32,970 nt of DNA. Origin: a virus. Location of the stretch: IMG/VR virus record IMGVR_UViG_3300003324_000211, positions 13,057-46,026 of that record; one strand, 5' to 3'. The notes beneath the pieces were generated by a model. The model was given only the letters and a program-made list of their open reading frames with translations. It ran no database searches and was not told the DNA's origin. A program made the translations under genes and the position numbers. Positions 7,357 to 15,292 of this stretch are shown here, one piece after another. The first letter of the stretch is position 1, and the number at the start of each line of letters is the position of its first letter.

Positions 7357-9357
7357 ATGAGGGCCTTGGTCCTGACGCTTACAGCGGTAACCGCTGTAAC
7401 ACCAACACAACAACCGGAACAAAAGACACCTAACCCTCAGGAGAATACACTCAAGCTCAGGGGATGTACGATCAAGATGACGCCATCCCCGGCAGACGCG
7501 GTCGCACTTGCGGATGCTGATTCGCAGAGTCTGGGAACAGATGCTCCGTTCTTTCGGTACATCTGGATAGAAGACTCTGACATCGAAACCCTCAAGGCGA
7601 TGTCACTGGCGATAAACTACACCAGTCAGGCGTCTGTGATCGTAAGGCCGACACCTGTAATCGTCGGTGAAACGATGCTTCTGAGGGTGGACCTCAGAAA
7701 TTACGCTCCGAAGCCGGAACAACTGGAGCAATTTCTGAAGTTCTGGGAGGATTACCAAAATGATCCAAAGTTCTCCATCCTGATAACGAAGGCGATCCTC
7801 GCCAACCTCAAATTCCCTGATGACAAAGTTCCTGTCGTCAAGGTGAAGAAGAAGGTTGAGAAAAAGGTCCTCAAGTCCAAGGGTGAGGACAAGGTCGAGT
7901 GGCGTACTGAGCTGCGGGAGAACGTATACCACCCAGGAGGTGATTACACTTACCCAGACGACACCGGGCGGGTATCCAAAAATGTACCTGCTGGCACGTA
8001 CAAGGTTGAGCTGAAGTTCAAGAAGGTTACTCCAGGAGAACCAGTGTATGAGGTGATTGTTGTTGAGGAGTTCGTTGAGGTGAAGATTACTGACATCAAA
8101 GATGTCAACCTCATTCGGATTCCTGGACAGCATATCGATCTCACACGATATGACACTCTTGTGGGACGCCTGCGGACAGCAGCCCCGGTCGTAAGCCACA
8201 GCTACTGGATGTGCCGACACCTGGCGACGTTCAAGGGTAAGGGGGTGTTTGCGGAGCTGTACGGCGGACGCTATTACGAGTTCATGCTCTACCGTCGTGA
8301 TGGCAAAGGCACTGACGAAGATCGGATTCTTGAGGACTTCGGTATCGGCAATATCGAAGCAGGGGTCACGGCGGAAAAGCTCTTTGATAAACTGCGGTCT
8401 GACCAGCGCTTCGCGATCTTCAAATCGAAGGTCACAAGCAAGCCCAGGCGCGGGGACTTCTTCCGGAGTCCGTCTGGTCGTGAGGGTACGGGTCTGATCT
8501 CAATCACGCATGATCTGGTTGACGAAGATGTGGACATCGACGTTCACCCGATCATGAATCTACTCAAGTTCCAGGACGCCGGACGGGAGGGCATTGGGGA
8601 AGCAGCGAACGGTCTCCACAAGTTCTGGATCACGAACGGACAGGGCGTGCTACAGGACGCTGCACCACAGAACCTTGTGGAAGACTCTGAGATCCCAGCA
8701 CCGTACACCCGACGGCTCCAATGCGCGATCAGTTGCATTAGGTGTCACGGAATCGGTCGTGCCGACGGATGGAAGGTAGCCGAGAATGACGTGAAGAAGC
8801 TCTTGAAAATCAACCCGATGAAACTCGGAGTTGATGTGTTCGGCGACACGACGAACAAAGGAGTGACCACTACAGACACAAACGACCGAATCGCTGGTCT
8901 GTACGCTGGTGATCCTGAGAACCGTGTGTTTCCTCGTGGTCGTGATGACTACGCAGCGGCGGTACTCAAAGCCACTGGACCGTGGAAGGGTAGTAAGGAC
9001 CAAGTGGATGTGGTTACCCTGGCTTCGGCTCGGCTGTCGAAAGTGTGGGCGGACCGCAATTACCAGATGGTCACCCCACAGACCGCACTCAAGGAGCTTG
9101 GTATATCCCCACGTTCGCCGAAGATCTTAGGCGCATGGATGGGTACAGAAGAGGACACAGACTCTCAAAAGGTCCTGGAGGCGTTACTACCTCCAGTCGT
9201 TGAGGAAGGGATCTACGGGATCGTACCAGAGGACCCGCGAGTTGCCGCACTCAGGCAAGGGATTCCAATCAATCGCGCGGATTGGGACCTAATCTACGGG
9301 TTTGTGGCTGCCCGGGTTCAGAAGTCACTGGTTGCTCTCAGCAAGGAGAAAAAGTGA
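7357..9357 (+). CDS. Large secreted-type protein with a CxxCH haem motif
   Basis: A 666-residue protein of no named family known to me. A short hydrophobic N-terminus (MRALVLTLTAVTAVTP) could be a signal peptide. Residues 150-180 are a Lys-rich stretch (VKVKKKVEKKVLKSK). The only CxxCH is C460-I-R-C463-H464, preceded by C456, in the setting CAISCIRCHG. This is the covalent haem c attachment pattern. The C-terminal 200 residues are mixed helix. The style recalls planctomycete multidomain proteins with embedded cytochrome c motifs. ATG 7357 has GGAG about 7 bases upstream. The stop overlaps the next gene, which has a second CxxCH, as GTGA. Haem attachment is predicted, not shown; a zinc or disulfide role for the Cys residues is possible. 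Confidence 0.7.
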   Translation: MRALVLTLTAVTAVTPTQQPEQKTPNPQENTLKLRGCTIKMTPSPADAVALADADSQSLGTDAPFFRYIWIEDSDIETLKAMSLAINYTSQASVIVRPTPVIVGETMLLRVDLRNYAPKPEQLEQFLKFWEDYQNDPKFSILITKAILANLKFPDDKVPVVKVKKKVEKKVLKSKGEDKVEWRTELRENVYHPGGDYTYPDDTGRVSKNVPAGTYKVELKFKKVTPGEPVYEVIVVEEFVEVKITDIKDVNLIRIPGQHIDLTRYDTLVGRLRTAAPVVSHSYWMCRHLATFKGKGVFAELYGGRYYEFMLYRRDGKGTDEDRILEDFGIGNIEAGVTAEKLFDKLRSDQRFAIFKSKVTSKPRRGDFFRSPSGREGTGLISITHDLVDEDVDIDVHPIMNLLKFQDAGREGIGEAANGLHKFWITNGQGVLQDAAPQNLVEDSEIPAPYTRRLQCAISCIRCHGIGRADGWKVAENDVKKLLKINPMKLGVDVFGDTTNKGVTTTDTNDRIAGLYAGDPENRVFPRGRDDYAAAVLKATGPWKGSKDQVDVVTLASARLSKVWADRNYQMVTPQTALKELGISPRSPKILGAWMGTEEDTDSQKVLEALLPPVVEEGIYGIVPEDPRVAALRQGIPINRADWDLIYGFVAARVQKSLVALSKEKK

Positions 9358-10526
9358 AGACGCTGAAGTTCGTGATCATGATCCTGTTGGTTCTGATCGT
9401 CTTCGCTGTCCCGGCGTACGCGGACACTTACCCGAACGGATACATCAACAACGACGGTTACACCTGGCGGGACGGGTATTGGTGGAAGGGAGGCAAAGCG
9501 TACAAGTACGAGCAATACTACGTGGCAGGTTACTCGTACTGGTCGTGCGGATACTACTACAGCAAACCGGGCTACTACGATTACAAGTATGTGGAGTACC
9601 CGGTCGCCTACCAGTATTCACCGCCTCCTGTCTACACCCCGCCGGCGCCCGCCCAGGTCACCCCCAATGACCCGGGCTGGCGATCGAAACTCCTGGACAT
9701 TGCCGCAGCCCGGGACAAGGCGGAGTCGGAATGGCGGAAAGGTGCGTACGAGCAGAAGTATTTTCTCGACGCTGTCCAGGCACTCGGACTGCAGGGGAAC
9801 TTTCGGTGGGAAGGATACGGGGCTGCACCCCCATACCCGGCGGTGGCCCCAGGGTACAGCAGTACCTATTATGGAGGGTATGTCCCTCTGAACGGGATCT
9901 TTACCCACCAGTTTCAGCTCGGGTCATATGGAGCCAACGGATCAACGATCTATGGCTCGAGCTACAAGCAGCTTGCTGATTACTACGGGGATGCAAGCAT
10001 TCCTCAGTTGTACCAGCAGGCGAACCGACTCGCCGAAAACGCTCAGAAGCTGGGCGGACAGGCTACCACAGACTTCTCAGCGTTGGTGCAAACGGAGGGG
10101 GCTAACCGCGCGCGTGTTGCTGAGATCCTGGCTCGCGGGCAAGCAGTCCAGCAGTTCATGCAATCGCTGGACGGCCCGCCGCGGACGGAAACTCAGAAGC
10201 TCGAAGTGGGGCCAGGGAGTGCGAACCCGCAGCCTCCTCCGATCCCACAGGCGCAACCGAACCCACAACAGTCCGTGAACCCAGGCGCCAGGAAGGCGCA
10301 GTTTGAGGCCAACTTCAAGACGGATTGTGCGTCGTGTCACAGTGGCGCGAAGGCCAAGGGAGGCTTTACCCTCCAAGCGTACTACGGCATGACCCCTGCA
10401 CAGAAGCAGGAGGTGTGGAAGTTGCTTTTAACGGATGACAAGGCCAAGATGATGCCCCGGAAGCCCGATGGGAGTGCAGGTGCCTACCTGCCGCTTGACC
10501 GGGTCAAACTGTGGACGGAAAACTGA
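9354..10526 (+). CDS. Exported c-type cytochrome-like protein with Tyr-rich N-terminal region
   Basis: A 390-residue protein. The GTG at 9354 is chosen over an upstream TTG at 9282 because it gives a clean signal peptide (MKTLKFVIMILLVLIVFAVP, cleavage after AYA at 21-23) and the GTGA overlap seen elsewhere in this operon; GGAG is 8 bases upstream. Residues 24-95 are Tyr/Gly/Trp-rich, then a helical middle (110-270), a Pro/Gln linker (285-312) and a C-terminal mono-haem cytochrome c-like domain: C325-A-S-C328-H329, with M366 or M367 (KMMPRK) as the probable sixth ligand. It would act outside the cytoplasmic membrane and rely on host cytochrome maturation. A phage-encoded cytochrome c is unusual. 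The haem domain looks intact. Confidence 0.8.
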   Translation: MKTLKFVIMILLVLIVFAVPAYADTYPNGYINNDGYTWRDGYWWKGGKAYKYEQYYVAGYSYWSCGYYYSKPGYYDYKYVEYPVAYQYSPPPVYTPPAPAQVTPNDPGWRSKLLDIAAARDKAESEWRKGAYEQKYFLDAVQALGLQGNFRWEGYGAAPPYPAVAPGYSSTYYGGYVPLNGIFTHQFQLGSYGANGSTIYGSSYKQLADYYGDASIPQLYQQANRLAENAQKLGGQATTDFSALVQTEGANRARVAEILARGQAVQQFMQSLDGPPRTETQKLEVGPGSANPQPPPIPQAQPNPQQSVNPGARKAQFEANFKTDCASCHSGAKAKGGFTLQAYYGMTPAQKQEVWKLLLTDDKAKMMPRKPDGSAGAYLPLDRVKLWTEN

Positions 10527-10529
10527 GTA

Positions 10530-10548
10530 CACAACCACTGGGGTTGTG
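10530..10548 (+). terminator. Hairpin just after the cytochrome-like gene
   Basis: Arms cacaacc (10530-10536) and ggttgtg (10542-10548) enclose a 5-base loop, starting 4 bases after the stop codon at 10526. No U-run follows, so it may stabilise the mRNA 3' end rather than terminate transcription by itself. Confidence 0.4.
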
Positions 10549-10576
10549 AGTTCGCCCAACCATGAGAGGAGTCGGT

Positions 10577-10927
10577 ATGAAGATGATCGCGATGATGGCT
10601 GTCCTGGCCATCCTGTTGCTCGGTGTGACGACGGCCCAGGCGTGTGACCCCGCCTCCCAGCAGTTCATCCAGTACCAGATCGTGCAGCAGAGCACCATGC
10701 CTGGCTACGCGACCGGCGGGTGTGGCAGTGGCGTGACGCCGGGTGCGTTCTTCGCGCCGTCCGGCGGGTACGGGTACGGCGCCCTCCCGGTCCGGCAGCA
10801 GTTCTTCTTCCGTGCGCCTGTCTACACGCCGTCCCGAGGGCAGTTCTTCTTCGCGCCGACCACCGGCTACGGCGCCGGTGCGGGGACGTTCATCCAGCAG
10901 CGGGGTCTCATCAACCGCATCCGCTGA
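10577..10927 (+). CDS. Small secreted Gly/Tyr/Phe-rich protein
   Basis: A 116-residue protein with a clear signal peptide (MKMIAMMAVLAILLLGVTTA, cleavage after AQA at about residue 22). The mature part is low-complexity, with repeated Gly-Tyr and QFFF segments (two copies, RQQFFFRAP and RGQFFFAP). ATG 10577 is chosen over 10562 because AGAGGAG at 10564-10570 lies 6 bases before it. It has hairpins on both sides, like a separately regulated cargo gene. Function is unknown. The QFFF repeats and aromatic richness suggest a self-associating extracellular protein. Confidence 0.65.
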   Translation: MKMIAMMAVLAILLLGVTTAQACDPASQQFIQYQIVQQSTMPGYATGGCGSGVTPGAFFAPSGGYGYGALPVRQQFFFRAPVYTPSRGQFFFAPTTGYGAGAGTFIQQRGLINRIR

Positions 10928-10948
10928 CCTGCAGTACAACCGGAGACC

Positions 10949-11013
10949 GTCCGGGCTGGGGGTTGTTGTTCCGGCAGCCACGGCGTCCACGTCCGCCGTA
11001 ACCCAGCCCGGAC
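10949..11013 (+). other. Nested inverted repeat between two small genes
   Basis: Outer arms gtccgggctggg (10949-10960) and cccagcccggac (11002-11013) are perfectly complementary over 12 bases. The 41-base interior contains a second pair, acggcg and cgccgt. The element fills most of the gap between the genes ending at 10927 and starting at 11039. There is no U-run, so it is more likely an RNA structure (processing or stability element) than a simple terminator. Confidence 0.5.
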
Positions 11014-11038
11014 ATTCTACAGATCAGAGGAATGTACA

Positions 11039-11407
11039 ATGACCCTGCAGGGCGTGTACGACAAGCTCAAGGAAGCCAAGGAATATCTGAAGGAAATCAC
11101 CGCTGACGCCCTTGACAAGACGGCAGAGGTACTGGACAAAGTAACCAGTGCCGTCAAGGACGCAGCCAAGTTCGTCCACAACGTCGATCAGAATGACGGT
11201 CAAGAGGCCGAAGGGGAAGAACAGGCCCCGAAGGAAGTTCGGAATCAGCTTGAAGCGCTGATGGACGAGTGCAACGAAGAGGCGCACCCGCCGCACCGCG
11301 CGAAGGGGGCTGCGAAGGCTGGTGTTCTGGGCGGCGGTCTGAAGACCGTGCTCGCCGAACTCCTCAGCCGGGTGATCCAGAACCTCCTCGACAACCTGGG
11401 CAAGTAA
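11039..11407 (+). CDS. Small amphipathic helical protein
   Basis: A 122-residue protein. Residues 1-50 are a regular Lys/Glu/Ala helix (for example YDKLKEAKEYLKEITADALD) resembling apolipoprotein or LEA-like repeats. An acidic linker (54-66) follows, and the C-terminus is a Leu-rich helix (LKTVLAELLSRVIQNLLDNL). ATG 11039 has GAGGA 8 bases upstream. No family was recognised. It lies at the end of the accessory island, just before the prohead protease. A membrane-surface or scaffolding role is possible. Confidence 0.6.
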   Translation: MTLQGVYDKLKEAKEYLKEITADALDKTAEVLDKVTSAVKDAAKFVHNVDQNDGQEAEGEEQAPKEVRNQLEALMDECNEEAHPPHRAKGAAKAGVLGGGLKTVLAELLSRVIQNLLDNLGK

Positions 11408-11440
11408 CCGTCTCGAAGTGCGGACACACGAGAGCTGAAA

Positions 11441-12973
11441 ATGGGCGTTCTGGTACTCAACACGGCTCCGGTGTCCGCACTTCAGCGGATCACCTGCAAC
11501 ATCGGCGGTGGTGTTCGCTTTGACACTCTTGATGGTGAAGAGTGCCTGGTGGTGGACACTGCCATGCTGGCGGAGGGTGTTTGGGAAGGCTCAAACGGCC
11601 CCCTATACTACCCAAAGGATGAGCTAGTCCAGAACGTCGATGCCTGGAACCACATGCCGATCGTAGTGTACCACCCGACGAACAACGGGGCTGGTATTTC
11701 GGCACGTGATCCTGACGTTCTGAAGACGCGCGGCGTCGGTATCATTCTCAACACCCGGTACGACGACAAGCTCCGTACCCAGGCATGGATGAAGACACGT
11801 CGGCTCAAGGAAGTCGATAAGCGTGTTTACGACGCGCTGACGGCGAACAAAACGATCGAAGTCTCAACAGGACTCTACACAGAGAACGTCGGACCGGAAG
11901 GTGAGTTTGGTGGTAAGAAGTATGTGGCGAAGGCTACCAAGCACCGCCCAGACCATCTCGCCATCCTTCCTGATAAGGTTGGGGCATACTCGGTCGCTGC
12001 TGGCGGCGGAATGCTCCAACTGAACGAATCACATGAGCCGGAACGGACCACCCGTATCCTGCGCCGGGGGTTGGAAGAGCATCTGAAGGCAATCGGTGTG
12101 ACTGTCGTTGCAAATGAGATGTCATTCTCCGACGTGTCCCGTGCCTTGTGCGATGCCCTGGCTACCGCCTACGGACGTCCCGGTCAGTATTGGGACGGGT
12201 ATGTGGTTGAAGTGTACGCCGATCGGGTGATCTTCCGAGGGGAAGATAATAAGCTCTGGCAGGTGGACTATACGTCGAGCGACGCCGGCGTGAAACTGAC
12301 AGGAGACGCCCCGATCCAGGTTGTTCGAGTGTCCGAGTACCGCGCTGTTACCACACAGAACAGTGCAAGCACCCAGAAGGAGGGCCATATGGCCTTTGAC
12401 AAGAATGCCCACATCGCCTCACTGGTGGGCAACGGTTTCGAGGAAAAGGATCGGGAGTGGTTGAGCAAGCTGCCGGACGATCAGCTTGCTAAGATCACGC
12501 CGAAGCAGACCGTTCCTCCGACGCCGGCAACGCCGAACCCGGTCCAGGTCGCGAACGCTGTGCCGGCGCCCGTCCTGACCCCTGCTTCGACGGTGCAGCC
12601 GGTCGCCCCGGTCCAACCGACCTACCAAGACTGGCTCCGGTCCGCCCCGCCGGAAGTTCAGCGGGTGGTCAACAACGCGCTTGCGGTTGAGACCCAGCGC
12701 AAGACGGAACTGATCGCGATCATCACCGCAAACACGAACAACCCGTTCAGCAAGGAATTCCTCCAGATGAAGGACGTTCCGGAGCTGGAAGGTCTGGCAC
12801 GACTCGCCCAGGTCCAGCAGCCGGCGCCGACCGTCCCGACCGTCAACGGCGTTCCGATGTTCGGTCCGAACTACGCGGGTGCGGCTGGTGGACTGCCGAC
12901 CATGAACAACAGCGTACAGATCAAGGAGGAACCGCTGTCGGCGCCTGAGCTGTTCGCACCAGCGACTAAGTAA
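11441..12973 (+). CDS. DUF2213-like prohead protease with C-terminal scaffold domain
   Basis: A 510-residue head morphogenesis protein. Residues 1-195 resemble DUF2213 (PF09979), including the segment RPDHLAILPDKVGAYSVA at about 168-185. A small beta domain follows at about 215-295. Residues 317-510 form a separate Pro/Ala/Gln-rich and helical part that looks like an internal scaffold. An in-frame ATG with a strong Shine-Dalgarno site at 12389 would make this last part alone. It lies directly upstream of a DUF2190-like gene and the capsid gene, the usual place for protease and scaffold. The protease label for DUF2213 comes from family context; I did not identify catalytic residues with certainty. 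Confidence 0.8.
   Translation: MGVLVLNTAPVSALQRITCNIGGGVRFDTLDGEECLVVDTAMLAEGVWEGSNGPLYYPKDELVQNVDAWNHMPIVVYHPTNNGAGISARDPDVLKTRGVGIILNTRYDDKLRTQAWMKTRRLKEVDKRVYDALTANKTIEVSTGLYTENVGPEGEFGGKKYVAKATKHRPDHLAILPDKVGAYSVAAGGGMLQLNESHEPERTTRILRRGLEEHLKAIGVTVVANEMSFSDVSRALCDALATAYGRPGQYWDGYVVEVYADRVIFRGEDNKLWQVDYTSSDAGVKLTGDAPIQVVRVSEYRAVTTQNSASTQKEGHMAFDKNAHIASLVGNGFEEKDREWLSKLPDDQLAKITPKQTVPPTPATPNPVQVANAVPAPVLTPASTVQPVAPVQPTYQDWLRSAPPEVQRVVNNALAVETQRKTELIAIITANTNNPFSKEFLQMKDVPELEGLARLAQVQQPAPTVPTVNGVPMFGPNYAGAAGGLPTMNNSVQIKEEPLSAPELFAPATK
12389..12973 (+). CDS. Nested in-frame scaffold gene inside the protease gene
   Basis: An internal ATG at 12389 is in frame with the protease (codon 317) and preceded by a near-perfect AAGGAGG at 12377-12383 with 5-base spacing. 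The predicted 194-residue product begins MAFDKNAHIASLV, then has a Pro/Thr/Gln-rich linker and a helical segment (APPEVQRVVNNALAVETQRK) typical of scaffolds. The layout matches the known lambda C/Nu3 arrangement, where the scaffold is the C-terminal part of the protease made from its own start. The start strength is seen directly; the scaffold function is inferred. Confidence 0.6.
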   Translation: MAFDKNAHIASLVGNGFEEKDREWLSKLPDDQLAKITPKQTVPPTPATPNPVQVANAVPAPVLTPASTVQPVAPVQPTYQDWLRSAPPEVQRVVNNALAVETQRKTELIAIITANTNNPFSKEFLQMKDVPELEGLARLAQVQQPAPTVPTVNGVPMFGPNYAGAAGGLPTMNNSVQIKEEPLSAPELFAPATK

Positions 12974-12997
12974 CCCAGACCCAAGCAACACCAACAC

Positions 12998-13019
12998 AAG
13001 ATCGCCCAAACCAACACAC
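12998..13019 (+). repeat. Leader direct repeat, copy 1
   Basis: A 22-base sequence beginning aagatcgcccaaacc lies in the leader before the DUF2190-like gene and recurs exactly at 13490-13511 before the capsid gene. Only short flanks are similar. It may be a shared translation enhancer, RNA-processing site or promoter part. Confidence 0.7.
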
Positions 13020-13034
13020 GCAGGGGACTCACGA

Positions 13035-13469
13035 ATGGGATACCACACGATCATTTTGAAGGGAGATCTGAACGAGCGCTACGAGGAAGGGCGCGCAGGC
13101 GGTACGATCACCCCGGGTCATATCATCAAGCTGAACTCCAGTGATCAGCTTGTCGTCCACGGGACGGCGGGTGGGTTCGGTGAGACGGCGGTCGCCATCG
13201 AAGATGCGCTTCGTGGCAAGACAATCGATGACAACTACACGTCTGGGGACTTGGTGCGCTACCAAGTCCTGCAGCCGGGGGATGTGTTCTACGCCCTGCT
13301 GCCGGCGGCTGCTACGGCGGTTGTCGTCGGGGACCAGCTCATCAGCAATGGTGATGGTTGCCTTAAGAAGACGACGGGTTCGCCTACCAAGGTGTTCGGT
13401 ATCGCCCTGGAGGCGGTGGACAACTCGGGGGGCAGCGGCACCGCCCGAATCAAGTGCCGGGTAATGTAA
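13035..13469 (+). CDS. DUF2190-like capsid-associated protein
   Basis: A 144-residue protein with the features of DUF2190-type small head proteins: an early phrase with ITPGHIIKL, a central AVAIEDALRGKTIDDNYTSG segment, and a C-terminal beta domain ending in GTARIKCRVM. Such proteins sit next to the major capsid gene and are thought to decorate the head. ATG 13035 has AGGGG about 9 bases upstream. It is flanked by the two copies of a 22-base leader repeat, which suggests matched high expression with the capsid. Confidence 0.75.
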   Translation: MGYHTIILKGDLNERYEEGRAGGTITPGHIIKLNSSDQLVVHGTAGGFGETAVAIEDALRGKTIDDNYTSGDLVRYQVLQPGDVFYALLPAAATAVVVGDQLISNGDGCLKKTTGSPTKVFGIALEAVDNSGGSGTARIKCRVM

Positions 13470-13489
13470 CCAACACCAGACCGTCCCAT

Positions 13490-13511
13490 AAGATCGCCCA
13501 AACCAACACAC
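13490..13511 (+). repeat. Leader direct repeat, copy 2
   Basis: An exact second copy of the 22-base element at 12998-13019, here 18 bases before the major capsid start codon. The capsid Shine-Dalgarno (aaaggaaagga) follows it. Confidence 0.7.
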
Positions 13512-13529
13512 AAAAAGGAAAGGATACTG

Positions 13530-14606
13530 ATGGAATTCATCATGAACAATCAGGCGTTTGGCGGAACTGTCGCCAACCGCTTGCTGATGACCAACATGGA
13601 TCCCGGGGTGCTGCGCCCCTGGGTTGGCGCGGACGGACGGTCGTACATCGCCCTCAACATGGGCGTTGACCAGCAGACCGGCAAGCCGAAGCGCCAGGTC
13701 TACACGACCAACGCTGCTGCGACGCTTCGCAAGGACGAATGGATTCGTCTGGATGAGACGGTACTCCGGGTCGCGCGTCCGCAGCTCCGCGTGTGGGGGG
13801 ATCTAGTTCAGGCTGGTCTCACGTACAACGTGCCAAACGGCATGGGTACGACGGTCCTCCAACACCAGACGATGACCGACGCCGGCGAAGCGACGATGAG
13901 CATGGACGGGCTGCGTCGCAGCAACCGGGACCGTCCGCACTTCGACCTGGCGGGCCTGCCGCTACCCATCGTGCATTCGGACTTCAATTTCTCGCTTCGC
14001 GAGATCATGGTGAGTCGGAACACGGGTACTCCGCTCGACATGACGATGGCGGAGCAGGCAAGCCGGAAGGTCACAGAAACGATCGAGAAGCTGACTCTCG
14101 GTACGCTGTCCTCGTACAGCTACGGGGGTTACACGATTTACGGCCTGACCAACCACCCGAACCGGATCACCAAGAGTCTGACCCTGCCAACGGATGTGAG
14201 CTGGACGCCACAGACGCTGGTCGGTGAGATTCTGGACATGATCCAGTCTTCTCAAGATATCTACTTCAACGGCCCGTGGGGTCTGTACTTCAGCCCGGCG
14301 TGGTCGAAGTACCTGGACAACGATTACTCGCAGACGTACGCGGGCAACAGTCTCCGGACCCGTCTCGCCCAGACGGACGGACTGTCGTGGATCCGCAAGA
14401 CTGATTACCTGACCGGGTATCAGGTACTGCTGGTCAGCCTGCGTTCCGACGTCGTTCGAGCGGTAACCGGCATGGGTCTCACCACCCTCCAGTGGGAGGA
14501 AGAGGGCGGGTTGGAGATTCACTTCAAGGTGATGGCGATCATGGTGCCTCAGATTCGTGCGAACAGCGACGGTGTCACGGGTCTGGTGCACGGCGTCGCG
14601 GCATAA
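13530..14606 (+). CDS. Major capsid protein (HK97-fold, encapsulin-related type)
   Basis: A 358-residue protein forming the icosahedral shell. The pattern of an N-terminal arm, a VPNGMGTTVLQHQTMTDAGE segment at about residues 101-120, RPHFDLAGLPLPIVHSDF at 134-151 and YGGYTIYGLTNHPNR at 202-216 resembles HK97-fold capsid proteins related to encapsulins. ATG 13530 has a strong Shine-Dalgarno 6 bases upstream and sits after the shared leader repeat. Gene order (protease/scaffold, DUF2190-like, capsid, connectors) supports the assignment. No delta domain is separate from the protein; the scaffold appears to be encoded in the protease gene. Confidence 0.9.
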   Translation: MEFIMNNQAFGGTVANRLLMTNMDPGVLRPWVGADGRSYIALNMGVDQQTGKPKRQVYTTNAAATLRKDEWIRLDETVLRVARPQLRVWGDLVQAGLTYNVPNGMGTTVLQHQTMTDAGEATMSMDGLRRSNRDRPHFDLAGLPLPIVHSDFNFSLREIMVSRNTGTPLDMTMAEQASRKVTETIEKLTLGTLSSYSYGGYTIYGLTNHPNRITKSLTLPTDVSWTPQTLVGEILDMIQSSQDIYFNGPWGLYFSPAWSKYLDNDYSQTYAGNSLRTRLAQTDGLSWIRKTDYLTGYQVLLVSLRSDVVRAVTGMGLTTLQWEEEGGLEIHFKVMAIMVPQIRANSDGVTGLVHGVAA

Positions 14607-14670
14607 CCAACAACCCCCCGACGCCCAGGGGGCTACCATTCGCCCTACCACACACATTTGAGGTGATAAC

Positions 14671-15288
14671 ATGCCGAAGTTTAAGGTGTTGGACAGCATC
14701 CACTACGACGACGAGGGTAAGCAGTACAAGAAGGGTGCGATCGTCGAGGATGACCGAGACCTGGATGTGCTGTTCGCGAACAAGTTCGAACGCATCGAAG
14801 CCCAGACGTTGAAGCCCAGGGACCGGGACGACAGCCCCGATACCTCCGGTCGGGTGATGGACCCGCCTCTGCACAAGCGTATGAAGGTGGAGGCAGCCAA
14901 GGCGACCGGCGACGAGAAGAAGGTCACCAAAGCGTCCGAGGAGCCGGACTTCGGTGATGATGACACGGCGGACCCGGCACTCCCCATCACCGGTGCGGAA
15001 CGGCCCAGGGACAAGGCTGCCGCAGCAGAGGCGCGGGGTGAGACCGACGAGGAGGAAGACGAGACCGAGTCTGAGACCCCGGCAGGCGAGGAAGAGGAAG
15101 AGAGCGAAGAGGGTCTAGGTGTCGATGTCTCAAGCCAGTTCGCGGATGCCAAGAAGGCGGATCTCCTGGTGTTCCGCAACGGCGCGAAATACTTCGTGGC
15201 CGACAAGGACGAGCCGTCGAAGAGTCTCAAGAAGGAACCGATGAAGAAGTCTGAGGTAGCGAAGTACCTCAAGTCTCAAGTGAAGTGA
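14671..15288 (+). CDS. Acidic low-complexity virion-region protein
   Basis: A 205-residue protein. A short N-terminal domain (1-50, FKVLDSIHYDDEGKQYKKGA) looks like a small beta fold found in other phage head genes. The centre (75-150) is highly acidic, Glu/Asp/Thr/Ala-rich and probably disordered. The C-terminus (155-205) is Lys-rich and folded-looking. ATG 14671 has GAGGTGAT upstream. It lies between capsid and connector genes. A head-tail or decoration role is likely, but I recognise no exact family. Confidence 0.7.
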   Translation: MPKFKVLDSIHYDDEGKQYKKGAIVEDDRDLDVLFANKFERIEAQTLKPRDRDDSPDTSGRVMDPPLHKRMKVEAAKATGDEKKVTKASEEPDFGDDDTADPALPITGAERPRDKAAAAEARGETDEEEDETESETPAGEEEEESEEGLGVDVSSQFADAKKADLLVFRNGAKYFVADKDEPSKSLKKEPMKKSEVAKYLKSQVK

Positions 15289-15292
15289 GACC

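Noticed and set aside
9282-9353. Upstream TTG start for the cytochrome-like gene
   Set aside because: It would place 24 residues before the signal peptide; GTG 9354 gives a clean signal peptide and fits the GTGA overlaps seen in this operon.
14614-14634. C-run/G-run hairpin after the capsid gene
   Set aside because: Only about five base pairs and no U-run; too weak to call a terminator.
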